Origin: Streptomyces sp. SAJ15
Lineage (GTDB): Bacteria > Actinomycetota > Actinomycetes > Streptomycetales > Streptomycetaceae
Assembly: GCF_007595705.1 (NCBI RefSeq)
Contig: NZ_NISY01000003.1
Span: forward strand, 310,001 to 374,000
Direction: 5' to 3'
Length of the DNA stretch: 64,000 bases
A program made the translations under genes and the position numbers. How positions within the stretch are numbered: the stretch's first letter is position 1; each line of letters opens with the position of its first letter. Of this stretch, positions 46,353-53,606 are shown piece by piece. The notes under the pieces are model-generated. The model was given only the letters and a program-made list of their open reading frames with translations. It was not told where the DNA came from and ran no database searches.

Positions 46353-46368
46353 CTTCGAACGTTCGAAG
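46353..46368. promoter_or_regulatory. 16-bp palindrome upstream of the flavohaemoglobin gene
   Basis: CTTCGAACGTTCGAAG, a perfect palindrome 126-141 bp upstream of the start. GAAC and GTTC abut without the 4-nt spacer of a LexA box, so it is not a normal SOS site. A second palindrome, ACCCTAGGGT, is at 46456-46465. In the 363-bp gap to the HAD gene no other gene is seen. Confidence 0.45.
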
Positions 46369-46590
46369 CCGGCCGCGTATCCCGTCGTGCAGCATGCCAG
46401 CAGTCCTGGGTGGCATAGGACAAAAGCCGGAAGTCCACGTGGCGGGAGCCGATTTACCCTAGGGTGGTCGGCTGTCGCGGCACCGCGCTCCGTGCCCTGC
46501 CGGCGGGTAACCGCAGTCGACCCTACCGGCCTGGAATAAATGCACAACCCCCCGCCGTGAACACCTCACCCATCGCGGCATTAACGGTAA

Positions 46591-47223
46591 TTACCCGCGG
46601 TTACCCACCAATTCGTATGCCTCGCGGAGATCCCTCCCGGCATACGTGTATGACGCGATTCCACTGAGATGATGGTCGGCGTTCACCGCCACCGACCGCG
46701 GGAGCACGGCGAACAGTTCGGCGTCCGACATCGAGTCCCCGTACGCCACGCAGTCGGCCCGGGTCAGTCCGTACTCCGCGCAGAGCTCGTCGGCGATCCG
46801 CACCTTGGCGGCCGGGGTGAGGATGCCCGTCGGGTCCACCGGATCGCGGAACGGCACGGCGGGCCAGTGCGAGCCGCGCGCCGCGTGGGCGCCCCAGTCC
46901 AGCAGTCGTTCCACGAAGAAGTTCGGCGAGAGGGAGATCACCGCGCAGCGCTCGCCGCGGGCCCGGATGTCCGCCCACACCTCCCGGATCCCGGCCAGCC
47001 AGGGCGCTCCGTCGAAGGCGGCGGTCACCTGCGCCTCGGACAGGTCGCCCCACAACGCGCAGGCGCGCTCCGCGAACCGCGCCGTGCTGAGCCCGCCGGC
47101 CGCGAACTCCCGCTCCAGCTCGCCGATCTCCCGCTCGACGCCGAGCTGCCGGGATATCTCGATCGCGGCGGCCGACCCGTGGATCAGCGTGCCGTCGAGG
47201 TCGAACAGATGCAGTCTGGTCAT
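46591..47223 (-). CDS. HAD hydrolase of the SerB/PSPase subfamily
   Basis: A 210-residue HAD enzyme: LHLFDLDGTLIHGSAA (motif I), VISLSPNFFVERLLDW (motif II), Lys in LTPAAKVRIADEL, and VAYGDSMSDAELFAVL (motif IV). Similar proteins hydrolyse phosphoserine and other small phosphates. ATG start; a longer upstream frame exists but motif I begins just after the chosen ATG. Single gene. Confidence 0.85.
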   Translation of the reverse strand: MTRLHLFDLDGTLIHGSAAAIEISRQLGVEREIGELEREFAAGGLSTARFAERACALWGDLSEAQVTAAFDGAPWLAGIREVWADIRARGERCAVISLSPNFFVERLLDWGAHAARGSHWPAVPFRDPVDPTGILTPAAKVRIADELCAEYGLTRADCVAYGDSMSDAELFAVLPRSVAVNADHHLSGIASYTYAGRDLREAYELVGNRG

Positions 47224-47269
47224 GGCCCGAGGGTAGGGGTGGGTCTGGGGACGGCCCGGTACCGGCGTC

Positions 47270-47370
47270 TCCCGGCCGAGCCGCCCCCGGACACGGCCCG
47301 TGCACGGGAGCGGCCGTGCACGGGGCAGCCGTGCCACGGAGGCGGCCGTGACACGGGAGCAGCCGTGACG
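47270..47370. repeat. Degenerate GCCGTG-type repeats
   Basis: Related units around GGCCGTGCACGGGAGC, GGCCGTGCACGGGGC, AGCCGTGCCACGG and GGCCGTGACACGGGAGC fill the gap between the HAD start and the MFS stop. Many are partly palindromic and may act as a terminator. Confidence 0.5.
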
Positions 47371-47422
47371 CCGGGGGCCGGTGGCTCCGTCCTCGCCTCC
47401 CCGGCCCGCCGCGGTCGGTGCG

Positions 47423-48646
47423 TCAGTGCGTGGAGGCCGCGGCCTCCTCCACGGTCGAGGTCGCCGCCGCGCCGCCGCGCGTCACGATCCGACCACCGCT
47501 CGCGGCGCGCCGCTCCAGGGTGGCGGAGAGGATGGCGGTGCCGAGGGCGGCCGCGGCCATCGCGGCGCCGACCCAGCTGGTGGCCGTGTAGCCCAGGCCG
47601 CCCGAGATGACCAGGCCGCCGAGCCAGGCGGCGAGGGCGTTGCCGAGGTTGAAGGCGCCGATGTTGGCCGCGGAGGCGAGCGTGGGGGCGGTCGGCGCCT
47701 GGTCCATCACCCGCTTCTGGAGCGGCGGCACGGTGGCGAAGCCGAGCGTGCCGATGAGGGCGAGGGTGACGGCCGCGGCGACCTTGTCGTGGGCGGTGAA
47801 GGCGAAGAGGGCGAGGACCACGGCGAGACCGCCCAGGGAGACGTAGAGCATCGGCATCAGCGCGCGGTCGGCGAAGCGCCCGCCGATCAGGTTGCCGACG
47901 ACCAGTCCGAGCCCGAACAGGACGAGCAGCCAGGCCACGGAGGACTCCGCGTATCCGGCGGCCTCGGCCATCATGGGCGTGATGTAGGTGATGGCCGAGA
48001 AGACGCCACCGAAGCCGAGCACCGTCATGATCATGGCCAGCCAGACCTGCGGGTTGCGGAAGGCGGCCAGCTCGCTGCCGAGCCGTGCCGCGGCCGGGCC
48101 CGGGCGGGCCGGAACGAGCGCGGCGATGCCGGCCAGGCCCAGCAGGCCGAGCGCGGCCACGGCGTAGAAGGTGGCGCGCCAGCCGAAGTGCTGCCCGATC
48201 CAGGTGCCCATCGGCACGCCGACGACGTTGGCGATCGTCAGGCCGGTGAACATGGTCGCGATGGCCTTGGCCCGCTTGTCCGGAGCGACGAGGTCGGCGG
48301 CGACCACCGCTCCGATGCCGAAGAACGCGCCGTGCGAGAACGAGGCCACCACTCGGCCGGCGAGCAGCAACCCGAAGGTGGGGGCGAGGGCGGAGAGCAG
48401 GTTGCCCGCGATGAAGACGCCCATGAGCAGCATCAGCATCTGCTTGCGGGTGAAGCGGGTGCCGAGGAGCGTCAGCAGCGGGGCGCCGACCGCGACACCG
48501 AGGGCGTACCCGGTGGTCGCGTATCCGGCGACGGGGATGGAGACGTCGTAGGTGTCGGCCACCTCGGGCAGCAGACCCATGATCACGAACTCGGTGGTGC
48601 CGATACCGAAGGCGCCGATCGCGAGCGCCAGCAGGGCGAGAGGCAT
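47423..48646 (-). CDS. MFS transporter (DHA1/AraJ-like)
   Basis: A 407-residue polytopic protein with 12 predicted segments, beginning MPLALLALAIGAFGIGTTEF, typical of the AraJ/Cml-type DHA1 drug or sugar exporters. Motif GRVVASFSHGAFFGIGAVVA is seen in segment 4. ATG start with GAGGAA upstream. Divergent from a MarR gene, which probably controls it. Substrate unknown. Confidence 0.9.
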   Translation of the reverse strand: MPLALLALAIGAFGIGTTEFVIMGLLPEVADTYDVSIPVAGYATTGYALGVAVGAPLLTLLGTRFTRKQMLMLLMGVFIAGNLLSALAPTFGLLLAGRVVASFSHGAFFGIGAVVAADLVAPDKRAKAIATMFTGLTIANVVGVPMGTWIGQHFGWRATFYAVAALGLLGLAGIAALVPARPGPAAARLGSELAAFRNPQVWLAMIMTVLGFGGVFSAITYITPMMAEAAGYAESSVAWLLVLFGLGLVVGNLIGGRFADRALMPMLYVSLGGLAVVLALFAFTAHDKVAAAVTLALIGTLGFATVPPLQKRVMDQAPTAPTLASAANIGAFNLGNALAAWLGGLVISGGLGYTATSWVGAAMAAAALGTAILSATLERRAASGGRIVTRGGAAATSTVEEAAASTH

Positions 48647-48720
48647 AGGGGGTTCCTCGGTCGGGGTGCGCGGGCGTCCCGGAGCGGGATCCATTGCGCC
48701 AGAACGTAAGACGCGAACAC

Positions 48721-48760
48721 AATAGTTGCAGACGCGCTTTACTTGCAAGGGCTGACTATT
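48721..48760. promoter_or_regulatory. Candidate MarR operator
   Basis: Between the divergent MFS and MarR genes: CTTGCAAG (48742-48749) is a palindrome, TTGCA also occurs at 48726, and outer arms AATAGT (48721-48726) and ACTATT (48755-48760) enclose them. MarR proteins typically bind such imperfect palindromes over the promoters. Confidence 0.5.
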
Positions 48761-48830
48761 TCGCTGTTGCCCTATCCTGGGAGGGGGCCGCGTCAGGGGA
48801 GGCCCCGGCGACATCGGAAGAGGAGGGCCC

Positions 48831-49370
48831 ATGCCGCGACAGCAGGAGCCGAAGACCGTCGAGGACGGCGCGACCGGCGACCCCGGGGGCGGACGGGTGC
48901 TGGCGCAGGGCTGGTGCGCCCTGTCCTCCCTGCACGGCCGCATCGAGTCCCATGTCGAGCGCGCCCTCCAGGCGGGGCACGGGCTGAGCGCCCGCGAGTT
49001 CTCCGTCCTGGACGTGCTCAGCTACCAGCACGAGGGGGACGGCGGGCACCTCCAGATGCACCAGCTCGCCGATGTCGTCGTGCTGAGCCAGAGCGCCACG
49101 ACCCGGCTGGTCAGCCGCCTGGAGGAGCGCGGTCTGCTGTCTCGCTACATCTGCCCGACCGACCGGCGCGGGATCTACACGGACGTGAGCCCGGCCGGTC
49201 TCGCGCTCCTGGAGGAGGCGCGCCCCACCAACGAGTCCGCGCTGCGTGAGGCCCTCCAGGAGGCCGCCCGGCGCCCCGAGCTGGCCCCCCTGGTCGAGGC
49301 CGTGAAATCCCTGCGAGCGACGGGGCCCTGGGCCCTCCTGTCGCCGCGGAAGACCGCGGCGCGCCGCTGA
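48831..49370 (+). CDS. MarR-family transcriptional regulator
   Basis: A 179-residue regulator. Winged helix: HGLSAREFSVLDVLSYQHEG, then MHQLADVVVLSQSATTRLVS and RLEERGLLSRYICPTDRRGIYTD (split here; wing Asp-Arg). Start ATG with AGGAGGG at 4 nt. Divergent from the MFS transporter, the usual arrangement of a repressor and its efflux target. Ligand unknown. Confidence 0.9.
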   Translation: MPRQQEPKTVEDGATGDPGGGRVLAQGWCALSSLHGRIESHVERALQAGHGLSAREFSVLDVLSYQHEGDGGHLQMHQLADVVVLSQSATTRLVSRLEERGLLSRYICPTDRRGIYTDVSPAGLALLEEARPTNESALREALQEAARRPELAPLVEAVKSLRATGPWALLSPRKTAARR

Positions 49371-49456
49371 GCGCCGGCGCGCGGGTACGCGGGCGAGACG
49401 GGACACGGGGGCGAGGTGACCACGCCGCCGGAGGGAACGCGCAGCCGGACGGGACG

Positions 49457-49721
49457 ACCGTCATCCCCGGGCTGTCCCGGCGCGGGGCCGCCCGCTCCCT
49501 CATCGAGGCGGTGCGCGTCCACGCCGACGAGCGCGGCGGCGGGCTCGGCACCCTGCTGATCGAGTGGGCGATCGAGCGAGTGGGCGATCGAGGAGTCGCG
49601 CCGCCCGGGCTGCCGACTGGTGCAGCTCACCTCGGACGCGACCGGCACCGACGCGCACCGGTTCTACGAGCGGCTGGGATGCGCCGCCTCCCGTGTGGGC
49701 TTCAAGCTCCGGCTCGGCTGA
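49457..49721 (+). pseudogene. GNAT acetyltransferase remnant, truncated and frameshifted
   Basis: Translation gives VIPGLSRRGAARSLIEAVRV, then HADERGGGLGTLLIEWAIE, the C-terminal half of a GNAT enzyme (acetyl-CoA loop RGGGLGT). The frame then breaks. The right continuation, ESRRPGCRLVQLTSDATGTD then AHRFYERLGCAASRVGFKLR, is in another frame. A 16-bp tandem duplication lies exactly at the break. The N-terminal part of the domain and a start codon are missing. The stop is at 49719-49721. Confidence 0.8.
49561..49592. repeat. 16-bp tandem duplication that shifts the frame
   Basis: CGAGTGGGCGATCGAG occurs twice in a row. Removing one copy restores an uninterrupted GNAT reading frame through to the stop. 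Confidence 0.92.
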
Positions 49722-49808
49722 GCGCCCGCGAAGCGGGGCCCGACGCGGCTGAGCGTCTGCGGAACGGGGCCCGACGCGGCTGAGCGCCCGTGGGACGGGG
49801 CGGGCCCG
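49716..49808. repeat. 31-bp tandem repeat copying the GNAT gene end
   Basis: Three copies with period 31 start at GGCTGAGCG (49716, 49747 and 49778). The first includes the stop of the GNAT remnant (TGA at 49719), so the stop has been copied twice more. Confidence 0.8.
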
Positions 49809-49826
49809 GCGGCGGGCCCGCCCCGT
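49795..49826. terminator. Bidirectional hairpin terminator
   Basis: ACGGGGCGGGCCC and GGGCCCGCCCCGT, perfect 13-bp arms with loop GGCGGC. It separates the GNAT remnant (+) from the converging serine hydrolase (-). Confidence 0.75.
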
Positions 49827-49876
49827 TCCGGTTCATCCGGGCGCCATCCGGGCCTGATCCGAGCCCGCTCCCGGCG

Positions 49877-51289
49877 TCACAGCCCCCGCCAGCCCCGCGG
49901 GTCGACCCCGCCGGGCACCACGTCCTCCGATCCGTAGGGCTCGCGGGTGAAGACGAAGGTGCCCACGTCGAGGTGGCTGAGCGCGCCGTCCGCGTCGAAA
50001 ACCACGCGCAGCGTCTCGCCCAGGTAGTAGCCGTCCAGCCCGGTCCAGGTGCCGTCCGACTCCGGCAGGAACCGTGAGGCGCGCCCCACGGCGCCGACCG
50101 GGGACAGCTCCAGCATCCGTCCGGCCCACAGCCGCAGCACGAAGGGGGCGGCGCCCCAGAACCAGGGGCCGGTCAGCTCCAACAGCGCCGGGTCGACCTC
50201 GTCGGCGGGGAGCGGCCGCCAGGGCTCGGGGATGGGCGGCTCGTGCTCGGCCACGATCCGCACCAGGTCGGCGGCGACCGGGCCGACCTGCGGGCCCGAG
50301 GTGGCGTTGGCCAGCACGACGGCGGCGAGCCGGTCCTCGGGGCTGATCCACAGGGCGGCGAGAAAGCCGGGCATGGAGCCGCCGTGGCCGAAGAGGAACC
50401 GGTCCTGGTGGTGGGTCAGTTGCAGGCCCAGGCCCCAGCCGCCGTCCCGGTCGCCGGGCTGCTGGACCGCGGCCGGCGTACGCATCTCGGCCAGGGTGGC
50501 GGCGTCGAGCACCCGATCGTCGCCGTCGAGCAGGAACGCCGCCCACCGACCCAGGTCCTCGGCGGTCGACCACAGCTCCCCGGCGGGGCTCATCAGCCCG
50601 GTCTCGGCGGCCGGTTCGGGCAGCAGCACATCCGCCCAGGGATGCACGGCCCAGCCGCCGGCGTGCGGCGCGCACGGCCGGGTCGTCGTCCGGCGCAGGC
50701 CCAGCGGCTCCAGCACCTCGCGGCGCAGCACCTCGTTCCAGGGTGCGCCGCGCAGCCGCTCCACCACCGCGCCGAGCAGCGCGAAGCCCGAGTTGGAGTA
50801 GTGGAACCGGCGGCCGGCCGGGTGCACCAGCGGCCGCTCGCCGAACACGTCTCCCGGCTCGGGGCGCAGCGCTCCCGGCGTCCGCTCCCACCAGGGCCCG
50901 CGCGGCTCGGCGGCGAGTCCGGCGGTGTGGGAGAGCAGTTGGGCGACGGTGGCGGTGCCGGCCTCGGTGGCCTCCGGCAGATGGTCGACCAGCGGGTCGT
51001 CGAGGCGCAGCAGCCCCTCGTTCCGCAGCCTGAGCACCAGCACCGCGACGAAGGTCTTGGTCAGCGAGCCGATGCGGTACTGGGTGTCGCCGTCCGGGGC
51101 GTGCCCGTCCACGCAGCTGCGCGCCCCCGTCCACACCACGCGGCCATCCCGGACCACGCACCCCACCAGCGACGGGGTGCGCCCCTCCGTCTGGCCGACC
51201 GCGAGCCGGTGCAGCAGCGCGCGGCGGGTGGCGGGGAGCGGTGCGGCGAACTCGAGGGCGTCGTACTGGGCGACGGATTCGGCGGTCAT
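49877..51289 (-). CDS. Serine hydrolase of the beta-lactamase/esterase (DD-peptidase-like) family
   Basis: A 470-residue enzyme of the class C-like family. Active-site motifs: Ser-x2-Lys in RIGSLTKTFVA, Tyr-Ser-Asn in FHYSNSGFALL, and HGG in FLFGHGGSMPGF (replacing KTG). No signal peptide, so it is probably cytosolic, suggesting an esterase or aminopeptidase. C-terminal 110 residues form a separate beta-rich domain. ATG at MTAES; a GTG three codons upstream is possible. Confidence 0.87.
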   Translation of the reverse strand: MTAESVAQYDALEFAAPLPATRRALLHRLAVGQTEGRTPSLVGCVVRDGRVVWTGARSCVDGHAPDGDTQYRIGSLTKTFVAVLVLRLRNEGLLRLDDPLVDHLPEATEAGTATVAQLLSHTAGLAAEPRGPWWERTPGALRPEPGDVFGERPLVHPAGRRFHYSNSGFALLGAVVERLRGAPWNEVLRREVLEPLGLRRTTTRPCAPHAGGWAVHPWADVLLPEPAAETGLMSPAGELWSTAEDLGRWAAFLLDGDDRVLDAATLAEMRTPAAVQQPGDRDGGWGLGLQLTHHQDRFLFGHGGSMPGFLAALWISPEDRLAAVVLANATSGPQVGPVAADLVRIVAEHEPPIPEPWRPLPADEVDPALLELTGPWFWGAAPFVLRLWAGRMLELSPVGAVGRASRFLPESDGTWTGLDGYYLGETLRVVFDADGALSHLDVGTFVFTREPYGSEDVVPGGVDPRGWRGL

Positions 51290-51543
51290 GCCCCGCACCC
51301 TAGACGCCGATGATCTCGAGACCGTAGACGACCGGCACGGCCGCCTCAGGCGGAGTGGCCGTGGTCAGACGGGGCTCCCTCACCGACGTGGCGGTGGCCG
51401 GCGGCCTGGTTCGCATCGGGGTCGACGTGCTCCGCCGGAACCGGAGCCTTCCCCAGCGCCGATCCACGGGCCCCCGCCCGCGCGGTTCCGCCGACAGTGA
51501 AGACCGGCCCGACCGGGCTCGACGATCACTGCGGTCTCGTCTC

Positions 51544-51642
51544 ATGACGACGGTCACCACGCGCACGGTCGAATACCCCGCCGAGGGCCTGACGATGGTC
51601 GGGCACCTCGCGCTCCCCGCCGGTGTCGACCGCCGGCCCGCG
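51544..51642 (+). pseudogene. N-terminal fragment of a dienelactone-hydrolase-like gene
   Basis: ATG opens MTTVTTRTVEYPAEGLTMVG, then HLALPAGVDRRPA, which is the start of a typical Streptomyces dienelactone hydrolase. Beyond about residue 33 the family similarity stops and the frame soon meets the converging dnaB end. The other 200 or more residues are missing. The rest of the gap (51290-51543) shows no gene I can name. Confidence 0.6.
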
Positions 51643-51655
51643 GGTAGGGGACGGC

Positions 51656-53173
51656 TCAGGTCTGGGCCATGTCCACGAAGCGCGAGTAGTGGCCCTGGAA
51701 GGCGACCGTGATGGTGGCGGTCGGGCCGTTACGGTGCTTGCCGACGATGATGTCCGCCTCGCCCGCGCGGGGCGACTCCTTCTCGTAGGCGTCCTCACGG
51801 TGCAGCAGGATGACCATGTCGGCGTCCTGCTCGATCGAACCGGACTCACGCAGGTCGGAGACCATCGGCTTCTTGTCCGTGCGCTGCTCGGGACCACGGT
51901 TCAGCTGGGAGAGCGCGATGACCGGCAGCTCCAGCTCCTTGGCCAGCAGCTTGAGGTTACGGGACATGTCCGAGACCTCCTGCTGACGGCTCTCGGCACG
52001 TCGGGAGCCACCGGACTGCATCAGCTGGAGGTAGTCGATGATCACCAGCTTGAGGTCGCTGCGCTGCTTCAACCGACGGCACTTGGCGCGGATCTCCATC
52101 ATCGACAGGTTCGGCGAGTCGTCGATGAACAGCGGGGCGGCGGAGACGTCGGGCATCCGGCGGGCGAGCCGGGTCCAGTCGTCGTCCGTCATGGAACCGG
52201 AGCGCATGTGGTGCAGGGCGACGCGGGCCTCGGCCGAGAGCAGACGCATCGCGATCTCGTTGCGGCCCATCTCGAGCGAGAAGATCACGCTCGGCATGTT
52301 GTTCTTGATGGAGCAGGCCCGTGCGAAGTCCAAGGCCAGCGTGGACTTACCCATCGCGGGGCGGGCCGCGATGACGATCATCTGGCCGGGGTGGAGACCG
52401 TTCGTCAGCGCGTCCAGGTCGGTGAAGCCGGTCGGCACGCCCGTCATCTCGCCGCTGCGCGAGCCGATCGCCTCGATCTCGTCGAGCGCGCCCTCCATGA
52501 TGTCGCCGAGGGGCAGATAGTCCTCGCTGGTGCGCTGCTCGGTGACGGCGTAGACCTCCGCCTGGGCCCTGTTGACGATCTCGTCGACGTCCCCGTCGGC
52601 CGCGTAGCCCATCTGCGTGATGCGGGTACCCGCCTCGACCAGGCGGCGCAGCACGGCGCGCTCGTGGACGATCTCGGCGTAGTACTCCGCGTTCGCGGCG
52701 GTCGGCACGGACTGCACCAGGGTGTGCAGATAGGAGGCGCCGCCGACCCGGGTGATCTCGCCGCGCTTGGTGAGCTCGGCGGCGATGGTGATCGGGTCGG
52801 CGGGCTCACCCTTGGCGTAGAGATCCAGGATGGCCTGGTAGATCGTCTCGTGCGCGGGGCGGTAGAAGTCGTGGCCCTTGAGGACCTCGACCACGTCCGC
52901 GATGGCGTCCTTGGAGAGCAGCATGCCGCCGAGCACCGACTGCTCGGCGTCCAGGTCCTGGGGAGGGACCCGCTCGAACCCCGCGCCGTCCCCCCAGGCG
53001 CCGCCGCCGTCCCGGTCGCGATCGTGCTGGTCGTCGCGGCCGCCTCGGGCGCCGCCTCCGCCTCGGGCGCCGCCGGCTCCGCCGCCGCCGTCGCGGCGCG
53101 GCCGGGGAGCGGGGAACCGGTCACCGGGGCCGGCGTCGGCCCAGGGGTCGTCCAGGGGCTCGGGCATGCTCAC
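51656..53173 (-). CDS. dnaB: Replicative DNA helicase DnaB
   Basis: A 505-residue helicase. N-terminal domain starts about residue 66 (ERVPPQDLDAEQSVLGGMLL) after a Gly/Asp/Arg-rich leader. Helicase core: Walker A AARPAMGKSTLALDFA, Walker B LKLVIIDYLQLM, arginine-finger and SQLNRGPEQR motif. No intein. GTG start with GAGGAGG about 8 nt upstream; ATG two codons later is possible. DnaA boxes lie upstream. Confidence 0.97.
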   Translation of the reverse strand: MSMPEPLDDPWADAGPGDRFPAPRPRRDGGGGAGGARGGGGARGGRDDQHDRDRDGGGAWGDGAGFERVPPQDLDAEQSVLGGMLLSKDAIADVVEVLKGHDFYRPAHETIYQAILDLYAKGEPADPITIAAELTKRGEITRVGGASYLHTLVQSVPTAANAEYYAEIVHERAVLRRLVEAGTRITQMGYAADGDVDEIVNRAQAEVYAVTEQRTSEDYLPLGDIMEGALDEIEAIGSRSGEMTGVPTGFTDLDALTNGLHPGQMIVIAARPAMGKSTLALDFARACSIKNNMPSVIFSLEMGRNEIAMRLLSAEARVALHHMRSGSMTDDDWTRLARRMPDVSAAPLFIDDSPNLSMMEIRAKCRRLKQRSDLKLVIIDYLQLMQSGGSRRAESRQQEVSDMSRNLKLLAKELELPVIALSQLNRGPEQRTDKKPMVSDLRESGSIEQDADMVILLHREDAYEKESPRAGEADIIVGKHRNGPTATITVAFQGHYSRFVDMAQT

Positions 53174-53330
53174 CCCGCCACCTCCTCCCGTCCGCGGTGC
53201 GGACTTCGCGGTGCCCCTTCTGCTGACGGCACGGCTCTGACAACGCTCTGAAAACTAGGGCGCTCGGGCTCCGGTCACAGCGGCGGGCGCCGGACCACGG
53301 TAGGCCCATGAGGGCCGTCCGCCAATCTGG

Positions 53331-53419
53331 TTATCCACAGGCCATGTGGACGAGGGAGCGCTTCCTGTGGAGAACGCCGCTGAACCTGTGCACGACACGG
53401 GGGACAGCGCTGTGGACAA
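53331..53419. promoter_or_regulatory. DnaA-box cluster upstream of dnaB
   Basis: Five 9-mers in 89 bp: TTATCCACA (53331), TGTGGACGA (53345), TGTGGAGAA (53366), TGTGCACGA (53387) and TGTGGACAA (53411). First and last are perfect DnaA boxes (the last is the complement of TTGTCCACA, favoured in Streptomyces); the others have one or two changes. A sixth weaker site, TGTGGAAGA, is at 53585. The region 53174-53606 has no gene. Confidence 0.8.
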
Positions 53420-53570
53420 CACCACACACACCCCTACGCCACGGCTCTGACCTGCGGATTCTCCTTCCAAGGGCTGTGAGGAAGAAAAACTTCCTCGGCC
53501 AGCGCAAGATCGCGACAAAGGGCACAGAGAAGATCGCCTTGCGTGACGGGAAGTAAGGAGTGCAATGCAC

Positions 53571-53600
53571 TTGAGTATCTTACCTGTGGAAGATTAGATT
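53571..53600 (+). promoter_or_regulatory. Promoter of the MATE gene, probably leaderless
   Basis: TTGAGT (53571-53576), 18-nt spacer, TAGATT (53595-53600). The ATG is 6 bp after the -10 box, so transcription should begin at or next to the start codon. No Shine-Dalgarno sequence is present. Confidence 0.65.
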
Positions 53601-53606
53601 GACGCC

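Noticed and set aside
46353..46368. LexA/SOS box
   Set aside because: GAAC and GTTC are adjacent, without the 4-nt spacer required for a LexA site.
53174..53606. Chromosomal oriC
   Set aside because: Has DnaA boxes but no dnaA/dnaN next to it and too few boxes for a Streptomyces oriC.
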